Positions 47,601-60,814 are shown, numbered from the stretch's first letter. The stretch is DNA of 64,000 bases from Typha latifolia (GCA_019914945.1 CM034104.1:1304501-1368500), one strand, 5' to 3'. Numbers and translations are program-made. Notes: generated by a model from the sequence alone, not told the origin.

Positions 47601-49972
47601 TTTTTACTGTACTATCGAGTTAAAAAAAAAGGTGGTGGTCCTACAACCCTACATGTGCAAGTCTTTTTCTCGGATTCCCGAAATGAAGAAGAACAAACTC
47701 GATTTTTTTTGGGTGGTGATGCGTGACGACCCATCAACTGTTATCCTCTCTAAACTCGATTAAACTTAACATCGACAGTTGAACAACTCTCAAAAGGCAA
47801 CAAGAGACGAGGGGGGGGTCCAAAACTACTTCATTAGGAACATGGTGATCGATAAGGACGGCATTGCAAAATGGTTCTAAAGTTATATGCTCATCTTCGA
47901 CCTCAGGAGGTCTGAAAGGGTATATATATATAATAGGACCACATATACATACAAACTTATTAACGTTCCACAGATTGCCCCTCCCTCCTGGCCTCCTTAG
48001 CCCATTGGTTTTACTTTGTGCGATGGAGTCAACGACAGCATCAAGGCAATCAACAACAAAAGTGTCTAACAATGAATTCGCTTGACCTAACACCCTCCCC
48101 ACCTTTGTGTAAGGTTTTACGTACGTTCAGCTTTGATCTTTTTGTACGCAGAGAGTAAATTGAGTATACCTAGTAAAATTTTATATAAGTGTAATCAGAG
48201 TTATCAAATGTATGCAGAGAATTGTGGATGAGAGAGCACATAAAATGAAGGGAGCTTTATCTATATACGTAGTTGAGGGACACTAGTAGCTGAGTAGGTC
48301 AGAGCAAAGTTGCCAAATCATGGAGCTTGATATAGTTTGTAGTGCATGTACACTCAAAGCCAACTTTTCTGTATTGTTATTGATTGGTTGGAAGGCTCTA
48401 CGCCTATGATTGCTTTGATTAAGAAAACATTGAGGTGACTCCCAACAGTCCAAAAGAGAAGCAAAAGACTAGTCTACTAAGTATAGGATTCCTTTCTAGA
48501 GATTTAAACGTATATTTGCATGTGGTGGTTTGTGAAGTTATCCACCCTAACTGTACTTATTCACTATACTGGAATTTCCTACGATAGGGTAATTAGGGAG
48601 TTTTTTTTATAACATTTGGCAAACCCAAGTAATATATATATATATATATATATCGATTGTAGAAAAGTCCTTTGTCGAGGTTGTGGAGATGAGAGTTTCA
48701 CAGAAGGACCACACTTAAGTGGAAGGTTTGTTTGGTGGAATGTCTACTTTATGGAGGTTTAGAGCTCGCCTAGGAATTTGTGTTGATCTTCTCTTTGTAA
48801 TCTTTTTTTATTTTCTTTTTAAGAGAAGCTGAAAATAATTTATATTTAAAATCATCTGAATGTTTTGTGCCATTGGCTTCCAAGTCTACTTCTTGATATG
48901 AATCAAATCGAAGGAGCGAGAAGAGAAGGGGATCATTGGTGGGCCAAATCTAACAGGCACTAAGGACGAAAGCTTGACCAGAGATACTTGTTTGACATCA
49001 TATTTGCGAGAGGAGTCATTTCGTTATAATTTTGCTTTGCACCCTGCAAACTTATCAGCTATAGTGTGCTGATTTGATCTTTCTGGAATATCTATAAATA
49101 TACGATCCCCTATTGTACTCCTATTTGTTTTGATTTGGTCAATCAACTGATGCAGCATAAAGGGTCATGTTTGTGCAGACTTCAACATCTAGTTTGCTTA
49201 TCATGTCACCAACTGATAGTTTAACATTGAGAAATCTAATCGAGTCATGATCAACAAGTATCAAAGAATGAGTTGGGCTGAGTCAGTCCATGTTTTTACC
49301 AACTGAAATACTCGTTATAGTTTTCTAGATAAAATCGTAATATGGAAGCCACACTAGATCAATGAGTGCAAGGATGTCCGAGCCAAAACCAGGTAGAGAA
49401 ATTTACTTCTGCATTCCATTTTCTCCATATAAAATGGAATGACGTAAAAAAGAAAATACTTTTAACTACAAAACCACATTTTAGTTACAAACCTTGACAT
49501 ACAGGTACCTGCTTGATGAACAATCTATATGAATGTACAACAGGGCAAAGCATCTCCAAAGGGAACAAACTTCCAAACAGAACACTTTCATGGGTGAAAC
49601 CATACTCAATCCAAAACCAAGCATGCAAAACATTCTTCCACGATCCCTTGATCTCTGTATATGGAAGAATGCAGCAAACCTCATAAAATACCTTCAATCC
49701 TAACGGGTAGCCTGAAACCCTTCGAGCTACCAGGTCTACGATCACTTCAAGCGCCTTGTATTATTATTATTTTATTTTTTGATACAACTGCTCAAACTTG
49801 TCAATGGAGAAGTAATACTGGATCAGAGACTCAAATCTTGTCAGTCTCCGGGTGCTTCTTGACATGAAGCAATGCGCAAAACAAAAGTCCTTCGACCAGC
49901 AGAACCACACAAACCAGATCTCAGCATTGTAAAAATCATAGCAGTCACACTACTTCACGTATTGTGTTTTAG
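44669..49972. other. Large intergenic region without supported genes
   Basis: About 5.3 kb. The first about 300 bp are OVATE 3' UTR. After about 49500 the sequence is the 3' UTR of the oxygenase-like gene (-). Unsupported frames lie at 45053-45277, 47734-48102 and 49485-49745. A TTTC microsatellite is at about 47181-47210 and a TA repeat at about 48634-48652. Nothing else is recognisable. Confidence 0.4.
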
Positions 49973-51946
49973 TCATCCAAACCAGATCCTGTAGAAGGTA
50001 AGGAGAACCACGACTATTAAGAGCTGATACAATAGAGAGACGGTCTTCTTCTCATTATCAAGCTCATGATACAGAGATTCTGTAGAATAAAAGAATTCCA
50101 TAGTTATAAGGGGAGTTGATTTCCTAGCCATATTGATTAGCATTTCCCCCATTGCATTCTTCAGCTCACCATTGGACCAATCCTGGATCAAGGTAGATAA
50201 CTAGCTTATAAGAGGCAATGCAACCACAATCACCTAGCAAGACCATGACCATCAACCACAAAAGTAAACAAATAGCTTGTGTAACCTTTATTGCAATATG
50301 TTATGATCTGGGAAAGAATTAATGTGGTGTGACTTAGATTGCAACTTAGGGAATTGGGCCTGGTTGAAGTCTAAAACTACCAATTTTTTGCGCTTGATTA
50401 CAAATCATAGTATCATCAAAACATATTTGTAGTGTTTTTGGATATCACAGTTGCCAAGCATGCATAAAAGGTTGAAGAAAGACAAACCTGAATGCTGTAA
50501 ACTATGGGCGCCCTTACGATACATGAGGATGTACAGCAGGCCCACCAAGTAAAGGAAAAAAATGATAGCAAGTAACCTGGAATTGTTTGCCGATTGTTAC
50601 AAGTGTGGAGCCTGCAGAAACCTTGAAAGAGGTTGAGCACTCTGGAGTACGAAGGCAGAATTCTTCATCACATCCTGAGAGGTGGAGGGTCAAGGCATAA
50701 GACTGAGGAGTATCGGCAGCATCAAACTTGCTCTGATTCCCTTGCAAGTTACCAGAATCGTATTTTGTCAAGCACAGAATTGAAGTGGCCTTGTTGAATG
50801 GCATGGAATGACTTTGTTTCTTGACATTCTTGGAGAGAATTGTGGCAATACATTCTGCAACCGTCTCCATTTTAACTGCAATATTCTCCATGTTTTCTCT
50901 GGTACCATGAAAGTTTTAAATTGAGTTTAGCCTCCTATTATAATTGTATGGGGAGAAAGGTGGCACTTCATCCTATTTCGTTCAATAGCTAAAAATTGGG
51001 GTTAAAAGGTAGTAACTTTATGCACCATTATATGTTAAGCTTTGAATCAAGAACAATGTAAATTTCAGTTCGTTAAATTTACAAAATGACAGAAAAACAT
51101 GAGATACTAATAATCCCTCAATACAACATTGCATTTTACCACCTCTTCATTTTGTTTGTGAAGCTATACACTATAGTAGAATTGGCAACTACAAGCAACA
51201 ATCTTTTTTCTGTCTTTTTCTTTAAGACGATTAAGTGCCATGCTTTTTTTAACTTGGTGGATATTACATGCATCACTCTATTTCTAAGGGCAATTCTTAA
51301 ACGTACTTTAAAAACCAAGACTATTAGATTTAATAAAACCAAAATGCACTAATCATCAATTACGAAGATCAAGGCACCAAAGCACGTCAAATCATAGTGC
51401 ACGTGAGTCTACACGGTGGCTAAGCAGTCCTAGAAGAGAAGCGCACCTTAGGATCTGATACGTGTCGGGCAGCGCCTCCTCAAGAACCCGATAACTCCGA
51501 TGCGTTTCGGAGCTCGCCATCCGACACCAAAAGAACCGCTCCGATATCCCATCCCTCCTCCCAAAACACCTCCCCATCTCCCTCTTCCTCTCCTCCGGTA
51601 TCCCGAAAACCCCGCCGCCAACCTCGATCGCCGATCTCAACTCCTCCATCGGCAAGTAATCCCCTCCTCCGATCCGAAGCGCGCCGACCTGGTTCGCAGC
51701 TGCGAGAAGGCGCCGCACCGCCGCCTCGTCCCGCGCGACGAGTGCCGCGAAGTCGATCTCCTCACCGATCGAGGAGGAGGATCGCCGGAGAAGGAGGTTG
51801 GGGACCTGGAGCGAGCTCTCGAGGAACTCAGCGAGGACGCGGTCGTCGATGGCAGCAGATCGAAATCCCTTGGCCGTCTTGATCGGCGTCGGCGGCGGCG
51901 CTCTCGATCGGGAGCGGCGGCTCGGTCGATTCGCCGTAGCCGTCAT
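49973..51946 (-). CDS. 2-oxoglutarate oxygenase-like protein, degenerate active site, tail-anchored
   Basis: Three exons on the minus strand, 51946-51447, 50898-50577 and 50182-49973, join in phase to give 343 aa. Residues 20-160 resemble the N-terminal region of plant 2OG-Fe(II) oxygenases (FAALVARDEAAVRRLLAAAN, VGALRIGGGDYLPMEELRSA). Residues 235-310 resemble the jelly-roll core (SYALTLHLSG, GSTLVTIGKQFQDWSNGELK). The distal iron-binding His of the usual NGxxxSxxHRV motif is Gly286, and the HxD pair and RxS motif are not recognisable. The C-terminus (about 322-342) is hydrophobic, LYQLLIVVVLLTFYRIWF, suggesting a tail anchor. I infer a membrane-anchored, non-catalytic relative of ACC/GA-oxidase-type enzymes. 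A plant group of such proteins exists from what I recall. Residue conservation at exon junctions supports the model. The exact function is unknown. Confidence 0.75.
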
Positions 51947-52532
51947 CGGATCCGATCGTCCAGTGAAGAAGGCTGGCTTTCGGGTGCCACGCTTCGTGTA
52001 TGGAGAGTGAATGGAGAAGTGGAAGTACCGGTGTAGGATTTTGATCCATCCATCTCTACCGTCCAATGGTGGAGGAGGTAAAAGAGTCAGGCAGCGGATT
52101 CTCTGTAGTCTTAGTGGCAGGAAATTACTTACATAGGACTTGGCAACGCAATAAATTCGGCTAGTAGGGACTGCAGAAGATCGGCATATTGAGTGGGTGC
52201 ATTCTTAATTTTTTAAAAAAAAATCAATCTTAATTATTTTTCAATTGCAGAGGATCGGCGTACAATAAAACATTTCAAAAACTAAATTAAGTTATAGAAT
52301 TTATTAGAACTAGTTTTCAATTGCTGAGGCATACTTTTAACTGCAACTGAGACGACTCTTAATTGAAATGTGAATTAGAACATATGCACATTTATACACC
52401 AATACAATCCACAAACAACCTGCTTCTCTTTCTATATAACCAGTAACACCATTTAGGCATAAAAAACCTAGCAGATAAGTACTGCATGAGGAAAAACAAG
52501 AAGAAGGCCAAAAATAAAAAGAAAAAAAATCT
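51947..52532. other. Short spacer between oxygenase-like gene and WNK gene
   Basis: About 590 bp. It contains the promoter of the oxygenase-like gene and the 3' UTR of WNK (both on the minus strand). An in-frame 40-residue extension is possible upstream of the chosen oxygenase ATG but has no supporting features. Confidence 0.45.
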
Positions 52533-55500
52533 CTAACTTCTACCCCACGTAAATCCCTGCCTTAGCTTCCTACCATCTCCACGCGACGATGATGACGACG
52601 AAGCATTGCGCGAAAACCTATCGGAAGGCGCTTGGAATCCGATACTCTCGACGGCGCCGACGGTCTTAAACACCCTCTTCTTCAACTCCTCCACTAAGGC
52701 CCGGTGCAGGAGTTGGCTTCTAAAGTCCACCATCGACTTGTTCCTCATCATGCGGCGGCCGTCGGCGGGCCGCTTGCCTCCGGCACCAGTCGGAGCACGA
52801 GAGGGATCCTGTGCTGCTATGTTGCAGTGCTTGCGTAGCTTGTTGGAAAGAGATGCATCCAGTACTGCTGGGTTCTCTTCAGGGCAAAACCTTGTAGACT
52901 TGTGGCTGCTGCTTGCAGCTGGAGTAGTATCCTCTCTTTGGTGTTCCTGCTCGTTGCATGAGTAGTAGTTCACAGTAGAATATTTACCAGAATGGGTAGA
53001 GCTCATGTCGTCATCATCATGGAGGAAGTCGTCTACGTACATAAGATTTGATTGAAGAAAAGAGTCATTAATCTCCAACATCTTTTCATTAGAAATTTTT
53101 AAGCAATTTTCAAAATGGTATACCTCGAAGCCAGTCTTCTAGCGTCCTCTGCTGGCAAAATCCCTGAGGATACGTGGGCCCTATTCCAAAAGACGATCCT
53201 TGAGAGGAAGTAGCAGAGGATGGATAGTAAAAAGGATGGTTGCTTCCATCCTCTTCATCATCTCCGTAGGTGTACTCATGATGATCATGCTTCTCACCTA
53301 ATTCGTTCCAATCCGGCACCAACATCATGATCTCTTGGGCTATCATCTCCGCTATTTCCGACGGCTCCCGATCGTTTATCTCCAATTCCTTCACCATCTC
53401 GTTCGCCACATCGATGGGCGTATCGCTCACAATGTCAAATGGGAAATATATGTTCCTCACATGGCCTAATCCGTTAAAATCACATCGAGATACATTATTA
53501 GAACGAATGTTTTTGGATATCAAAAATTAACATGTATCAAACAAATGTATGACTTTAATTGTAGTTCGTATAATCTATGCAAAGCTTCATACCTTCTTTA
53601 TCTGCAATTTGAACTTTGAGGAAGATGGTATCATCATCTGGATTCATCTTCCCAGTGATCCTCATATCGGTTCTCTCTGCAGAATTAGGCCCGCCGACGT
53701 CTAGCAAGTGCGCCGCTGTATTACTCTTAATCTCCGGCCGGGCAACGGACTTACCGGCGTGGGTCAGCAAACTGGGTATAGGAACACCATGGTCATTTAA
53801 TAAGAGGAAAGGATCAAGTAGGAGATCCTTCGCCGACGATCTACTCGACGCGGTCTCCAAGCACCTTCCAATGAAACGCCGGGCCTCGGGATCTTGAATC
53901 CGGTGGAAGGCATCCGGCAACTTCCCCTATATATACAACCAAAAGCACTTCAAACACTATGAGACACATATATAAGGTAAAGGATACATAGCCAAGCATG
54001 ACATAGTTATTAAAAGTGCCTTACAGAAGTGACTTTCTTATAGATTTGTGCAGGGTTGGAGCACTCGCTATAAGGGTACTCAGAAGTAAGCATCTCAAGC
54101 ATGCACATGCCAAAGGAGTATATATCCACTAGCTCATTGTAATCTTCTTCATAGAGCTCCGGAGCCATGAATTCAGGTGTTCCTGCAACGAAAAGGCTAT
54201 TCTTCACAGAGAACAGAAGTTTGAAACTTATAGAATCTATATATGTTAAGAGCGAAGGATAGATTGCCTATCACACTGTGAGCAGATTGTGAACCGCGGA
54301 GCACCGCCGCGAGCCCGAGATCCCCGATCTTGACCTGCCCGAGATGGCCATTGACAAAGATGTTGTCACATTTGAGATCCCTGTGTATCACTGGAGGATC
54401 ATGGCCATGCAGGTACACAAGACCATGCAGGATCTGGCAGGCCCAGTTCTTCACTGCTCTGAGGTCAACTCTTGGATACCTTTGTCGATACCTGAATTAT
54501 TCATTAATTCCATCTCTTTGATCGAGTGAACATAGATAGTAGAAAAGAACAAGAGAGGGAGAGTTGAGTTGGAGAACTCACTCTCTCAGTGTGCCAGAGG
54601 TGAACATCTCAGTGATGAAGTTGAAAGTTCGCTTCGCCACATCAATCCAAGAGGTATGAAACCTTATGATGGATTCATGGTGAAGTGTGCTAAGGAGATG
54701 GACCTCAGAGTACATGCGTTGCAATGCGTCAGGGGATCGCATCACGTCGCAGAGCTTAGCCTGGTTCCAGGCCACCTCAATCCCATTAACCTCATCAAAT
54801 GCTCTGAAGCTGTGAATCCTAAGTTAAGGATGCTCTGTTCTCATAATTAAATTATGTTTTGTTGTATATATATAAGAGCTAATATAATATTGTTTGCATA
54901 AGGATACACTGTTTTCATGGCTCCCTTTCCTAGTACTTCATCAAACTGTAAGAATAAGTTAGAAAAGAATCAGCAATGCTCACAAGAGAAACAAAATTTT
55001 TGAATGTCGACATGTTCTTTTAACAAAATCAAAATAATTTTTAATATATTTTTTCTAAATTACCTACCACGGAAAAGTTTTTAATGTAATTTGGGTTAAC
55101 CTCTTAAAAATCTTAATACCAAAGTGTCCCATTCTATCGAATTCAGTGCACCAACAAGATGCCCACTATGAGACGCCCCTTGAAGGAGACCTTTCATGGA
55201 AAATCATATATCATCCCTTATCAATCGTTATTGACATGAAAAGGAAAGAGAAGTATTTCACTACCACTAGCTAGCATTGGCTCTACAAATCATGATAGCA
55301 TTTCAAGATTCAAAATTTGGTTTATTTTATCCTATTCTTAAATTTAAAAGAAATTAATCTAGCCTTGAACAACTAAATCAAAAATATATTTCTCCCTATA
55401 GAACAGTATCAATTAATTACTTTAGATATATAGAACAAAAGGTACATCTCATTGGTACATCGACCAACTCTAACACCTGTAATAATTTCATCGATACTAT

Positions 55501-55797
55501 ATAAAAAAGAAAACTCAACGCTTGATGGTATAAAATAAGTGAGATCGCGTATGCATGCACCTCCTTACCTACTGCCCACCAATAATCCAATTAATTACTT
55601 TAAATAAATTGTGTAATATTATAGTTAAATCTAATGCAATAATTCACTATAATAAGAACTTGCTAAATATTATTCCAAGGACAACAACAAGGACTAAAAG
55701 TGAATAAACTTACGCGACCATACCGCCCGGTGGGATCGGTCTCGGCGTATCCATTGCCGTCGATGGCCTTCCCGGCCCGCCGTCGCGGCTCTAACAT
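52533..55797 (-). CDS. WNK (with-no-lysine) family serine/threonine kinase
   Basis: Eight exons on the minus strand join in phase: 55797-55714, 54945-54908, 54809-54582, 54491-54268, 54182-54025, 53926-53593, 53465-53124 and 53032-52533, giving 635 aa. The kinase domain is at about 29-280. The glycine loop GKGAMKTV carries the WNK-specific catalytic Lys39, and the usual Lys of VAIK is replaced (VAWNQ). The catalytic loop is HRDLKCDN (Asp155), with GDLGLA and [10 protein letters not shown]. An OSR1-like autoregulatory region follows at 53593-53124 ([31 protein letters not shown]). The tail is Ser/Arg-rich and acidic. WNKs respond to chloride and osmotic state in animals; plant WNKs act in flowering, clock and osmotic-stress signalling. 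The intron after exon 4 starts with GC (see findings); all others are GT-AG. A GAA repeat lies in the leader. Confidence 0.92.
54183..54267 (-). other. GC-AG intron in the WNK gene
   Basis: The exon 4 end is ATAG and the intron begins GCAATC, ending in GTTGCAG. Only this junction restores the conserved [13 protein letters not shown] sequence. No GT is present at the exon end. Confidence 0.75.
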
Positions 55798-55847
55798 GCC
55801 TGCTAATTAACTCGAGCTTTGCTTTGTTGCACCAGTAGTAAATGAAC

Positions 55848-55890
55848 GAAGAAGAAGAAGAAGAAGAAGAAGAAGACGAAGAAGAAGAAG
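55848..55890. repeat. (GAA)n microsatellite in the WNK leader
   Basis: About 14 GAA triplets on the + strand, so TTC in the WNK transcript, starting about 50 bp upstream of its ATG. Probably in the 5' UTR. Confidence 0.9.
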
Positions 55891-56361
55891 AGAATAATGG
55901 CTAGATCCGTGGCTTCCCTTCGTGGTTCTCGTAGGAGAAGACGCCGAAGAGGAGCCAGAAGAGCCTGGAGTAGTCGATCCGTAGCAGGATCCAAGCCATG
56001 TCAACCACTGCCTCGGCACGTGAGGAGTCGAAGCACCTCCCAATCATTGACGTTAACAGGCACAAGGACGGTTTTTATGCGATCGAGTTGAGTGATCGAA
56101 TTCTCTAGCTAGCTAGCTAGCTAGGACTTTTTGGCCCTGTCACGTAAAGGATATTATGGGAATAACTTTCTGGAACTTGAAGAATCTACGGCTCCAATTT
56201 GAAAGCACCATTTGTGGAATAATAAGAGCAAAAAGCTAATAAGAGAGAGAGGAGGAGAGAAGTAGAGGAGGAGAGGAGAGAGGAGAGAAGAGAGAAGAGG
56301 AGAGGAGACGGAGGAGAGAAAGGTTTGGAGATAGTGGAGGGTTGTATTTGTTTAAAGAGAT

Positions 56362-56375
56362 GGGGGGGGGGGGGG
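56362..56375. repeat. G homopolymer in a GA-rich tract
   Basis: A run of about 14 G within a purine-rich segment (about 56240-56420). On the minus strand it is a C-run and CT-rich sequence in the WNK promoter. Confidence 0.85.
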
Positions 56376-56626
56376 AGGGCAGAGGTGGGGGAGGGAAGAG
56401 AGAGAGAAAGCGAGAGGTTTGTGTGGACGTGGCATTAGAGTTAGTGAGAGAGTAGGAGACGGCACTTCGGGGTTGGGGCCCACGTGTTTAACGGGTTTGT
56501 CGCCACTAGGAATGGGAAGGATTTGGGTCAAATACCGACCTGGATTTAGAGAGGGGTGGGGTTTATTATTTCCACGTTAAATCCTTTGTTTTTTTATTAA
56601 AAAAAATACAGTTATTAAAAAAAAGG

Positions 56627-56973
56627 TTAAATGCATTTGACCCCTAGTACTTATACTCAAAATTATTTTATCTATGTACTTAAGTTTTAAATCAGTCTTT
56701 ATACTACGACTAAATTAAAACTATTAGTTTTTCTGTTAAATTTAACTGAATATTATAATTATTTTAATAATTTAGTTGCACTACCTCAACCTATTTGTTT
56801 TTAAACAAACATGGTAGAAATATTTTAATCATTTAGCATCATTTAGTTAAGTTTAACGAAAAAACTAAAAATATTATTTTAATTATAAGTATAGAAATTA
56901 ATTTGAGATTTTATAAAGTATAAAAATATAAAGTTATTTTGGGCATATTTATACGAGAATAAAATGAATTTAA
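56627..56973. mobile_element. Candidate palindromic MITE, family member 2
   Basis: The left end TTAAATGCATTTGACC pairs with the right end, reverse-complemented TTAAATTCATTTTATT. Both arms read CTTATA...AAAATTATTTTA and GTTAAATTTAACT-like words. Same family as 37111-37456. Confidence 0.5.
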
Positions 56974-59353
56974 TATTATAAAAAGCCTATGAAATGCTCG
57001 TTCACTTGGTTATCCGTTGAATTATTTGTTAAAAAAATCATGTGAATATCGGCTGATCAATTTTAGATCACTATTTTATGTTTACTTCAGGGAAAGAAAG
57101 AGATAATAATTGAGCAAATTATTATTATTTTATATTTTTCCATTAGTATTATAAAGTAACAGATATTTTTTTATATAGTTTAGAATATTAATGTATACCA
57201 AAAAAATTAAAAAGATAATCCGGTGTGCATGTGAAAATCAATAATACTTTAGGGAGTTTTAGCGTAATTAATTTTACGTTAAAAGCTTCATAATCTATAT
57301 GTACATTTACCAAAAATAAATATATAAAGAAGAACAGTAATCTCGATAAAAATTTAACAGTTAGTCATATTTAAGAGGTATATGTTAAACCCAAATGTTT
57401 GAAGGGGGTATGTGTGTGTGTGTGTAAATAAGAGATTTTAGAAGGGCGCAAATGCACAAAAGAAACCAATGGATTTATAAACGGCGTTTGTGACCACCAA
57501 ACGGAAGATTCCAAATTAGGGCAAACTTTATGGCTTGGTCAACATGCATGTTGGATTTGGTGAACTCAAGTATTGATATTAAATTCTTCAACTCTTTTTT
57601 TTAATTATTTTTTAATACATTGACTTCGCAATGTGAATCACTTTGTTAAATACTTTTTGTCCTTGTTTTGTCCCACAAAATTAATATGGTTATCCCAATG
57701 TATGCCACTGTAAACTTTCGTCAATGCACTATTTTCATAAGATCAACATATAGACTAAAATTTACTATTCTTTTGTCAACCAAACCTAACTTTTAGAAAA
57801 ACTATGGAGCTAGCACAGTATAAAAGCAAGTGATACACAATTTGAATTTCGCTGCATTTTAAATCTATTACAATATTTCGCTAATTGTTTCTTGATAACT
57901 TTACTAAATATTCGAGACGAATTGCGATCGAGAGGGTCAGATCAGATATGTGCATGCTAATATATCGATCGAGTATATTCGATTGTTGATAAGAACTTAT
58001 AAATTTCTTATATCTTCTTTCTTTACATAAATCAAAGTCATCGGATGTATACTTGGGATCTCCACAACCTCACAATATTTGTATTCTCTACTGTGCAAAT
58101 AGTAGATCTTTTGGTGCACAGAAGCAACAATGAGTTTTTCCTCCATTCCTTGCAGAGTTGCTGGAAAAAGGCTATATATGCATCATGATTGACAGGCATT
58201 TTCCTTTGAAAAAGATCCCTCCACTAAATAATAAATGGTTCCTCCTCCAGATGTCAACTTGACTAGGATAAGTGTGAAGAATTGTTTTCCATCCTCTCTT
58301 CTAGCCATTATCTGTAGAGCAAATCATGTGGGAAGGAGAAAAGTACTCACAGAATCATTCATCATTCATATTATTCGTAGGCATACTATATTATATTCAT
58401 TAATAAGCTAACGTAACGTTATAATTTAGAGATTTATATTCTTAAATGGCTAAGTTCTTTCTGAAACATTACTCAAATTAAGTTTGACATGGATTAAACT
58501 AAAACCCTTCGCTGCATATAACTTGACCCTGTCTCACTTTGTAATTATTGTCACCGAGATAAAATAGTTTGATGTCGAATGTGGGACCCAAATCTCACCA
58601 ATAATGGAGGCTTTTGGGGCCCACCATTCTAGGTGTGGGAAAAAAAAGAAAAAAGTCCGATAGTGAAGGATTAATCCGCATGATTTTTGCTCAATTCTAA
58701 CTTTTTACCTTAGTATATGTAACATAAATTATTTTATTTTTAATCTATTCTACTTTTGGATTTAGTGTATGATAACTTAGGGAGTCTCATTTCAAAGACA
58801 AGGTGTCTCTCATGCATTTCAATCTCCATCTATCACCTGGCTCTTATGTTAACAAAAGATTAAGTGAAAGGTGTTACTTTCTGAAGGGGAATTTATAAAT
58901 AACACTATGTATTTAAGTGATTTTATCCTAGTTATTCTCAATTCGACTTTCTTTTCTATAATTTTTATATGACGCTCTAATAAAATATTTCTATACAAAT
59001 ACATCAAACTAAAAATTATAGAGAAAAAAAAAAAGGTCTCACTATCATCTACTACTACTTTTTTTCTCCTCTAGATTCCCAATTATCCATCTTGTTGATA
59101 TAAAATGCAAACTATATCGACATCAATCTATTTGAGCTCAATAATGTGATGCAAGTGCAGAAGAGGAGTACTTAAATTATACTTTGGTGGAATACTTTTA
59201 AGTACTTGTCAGGATTCAGATCTGGATCACTTATAGATTAGCTATTATTGTTCAAAATAATGTCCAAAATCTAGAGATAGTATGAATTTATATCTATGGA
59301 TCAATTTTTCAACCATCGGTGTTGCTACTATTTAATGTGAGTCCACTTAATGA

Positions 59354-59530
59354 GGTTATCCCAAACTTGAGACGATAATATATGCATCCATTAATAATAT
59401 AAATATATTATATTACTACCATTAGTGCTATTATTCTATGGAGTCTGGTTATCCCAAACTTGACCTGATAATATATGCATCCATTAATAATATATTATTA
59501 CCATTATTGCTATTATTTTATGGAGTCTGG
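59354..59530 (+). repeat. Tandem duplication, about 90-bp unit
   Basis: Copy A (59354-59446) and copy B (59447-59530) share GGTTATCCCAAACTTGA, GATAATATATGCATCCATTA and TATGGAGTCTGG. Copy A has about 10 extra AT bases internally. It is near-perfect, so recent. Confidence 0.9.
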
Positions 59531-60814
59531 AGAATATTGAATAATTAGAAGTACTTATTGAGGAAATAGTTTCTTAATGCAACTGGAGGCGATTGTACCT
59601 TGGGTTACCACGGCTACTACTGGCATTTAGAAGCCAACAAAATAAATCATTATAGAATTCCACGTATTAGACATTCTATTATTTCTAATTGCAATCATCT
59701 TTATTAGGGAATTCTAAATAATTATAAAAGATTTAATAATTAATCTTTCAATTCCTTTTTAAAAAAAAAAATCGAAACAGTTTTATGCCCAATAAATCTA
59801 ATATGATTATAAGTAAATTTATTATCTAGTACTTCTTTAAAATTTATTCTACTGTAATTTGACAAATGGAAGAAAGAATGCACCCATTTCTTTTTCATGC
59901 ATATTTGCGTTATATATATATATATATATATATATTTTATTTTTTTTTTCAATCATTACTGGATTCAAGGATAATATGTAGAAAGTTAGATACAAAGACC
60001 AAGATCTCCCTATCGATTATAAAGTGACATTTCACTGGGATAACTAACCACCTTCCTTTCTCTATGCCAATTCTGAGTACAAAAAGATCAAATTTTTTTA
60101 AACCTAGACGAGGAAACTTACCAAGATGAACAAGAAAGTGAGAACAAATAGTACATTAGCTTATCATCAGAAAAATAGTAATAATAATAAAAACCTTGTT
60201 AAGAGTTCGTATCTAATGAGTACATTAGCCAACAATTCAAAATCCTGATTTAATACTGCCCGCGTGTGCGGATGTTGCATTTCATTGTATGCACTTGCAC
60301 ACAAGCACAAAAGAACTATGAATAAACACAATCAGAACTACCCATTTGCTAGATTTCTCCTATTGTACAAAAGTTAGAAAAAAAACCCACATTTTCTCCT
60401 GTCAATAAGAACTGAGAGGATTACCAGCCCTTTAGATTAACCAGAACAACTCACCTGAACAAGATTACATGATGAGCTATGAAACAGCCCTAATTTCCTG
60501 ATGAGTATCACATCTATTATGACAAAACAAAGACAAACTTTTGAGTATCTAGCACTGCCTGAAGAAGTGAAAATTGGGCTGGAAAGGGGAAAGGATTCAG
60601 CAAACCACCTACCTGACCAGGAGAAGGCAAAAGGGAAATTATTGGAATGTACATGCTGGTAGTAAACCACAACATTCTAAGATTCACTCTCCACAATTGA
60701 CGAGAACCGTTGCAAGAGAATATGCACCAATTAGTCAGCACCATTGTCTCACACTAATTTCTTCCTATATGTGGTTTACTTTCTTCTGTAAGTATGAAAA
60801 TCCTCCCACTGCGT

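Larger units (their letters stand above)
55798..60814. other. Long intergenic region upstream of the WNK gene
   Basis: It has a GAA microsatellite (55848-55890), a CTAG repeat (about 56105-56124), a GA-rich stretch (about 56240-56420) with a 14-G run (56362-56375), a candidate MITE (56627-56973) and a tandem duplication (59354-59530). The end near 60814 is the 3' UTR of the next gene. No coding gene was seen in about 4 kb of AT-rich sequence. Confidence 0.45.

Noticed and set aside
47734..48102. 122-codon frame on the minus strand
   Set aside because: No signal peptide, domain or splice context, and amino-acid use is like random translation. Kept as intergenic.
50416..50640. Possible extra exon between exons 2 and 3 of the oxygenase-like gene
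   Set aside because: Exons 2 and 3 join directly in phase 0 and restore the continuous GKQFQDWSNGELK sequence.
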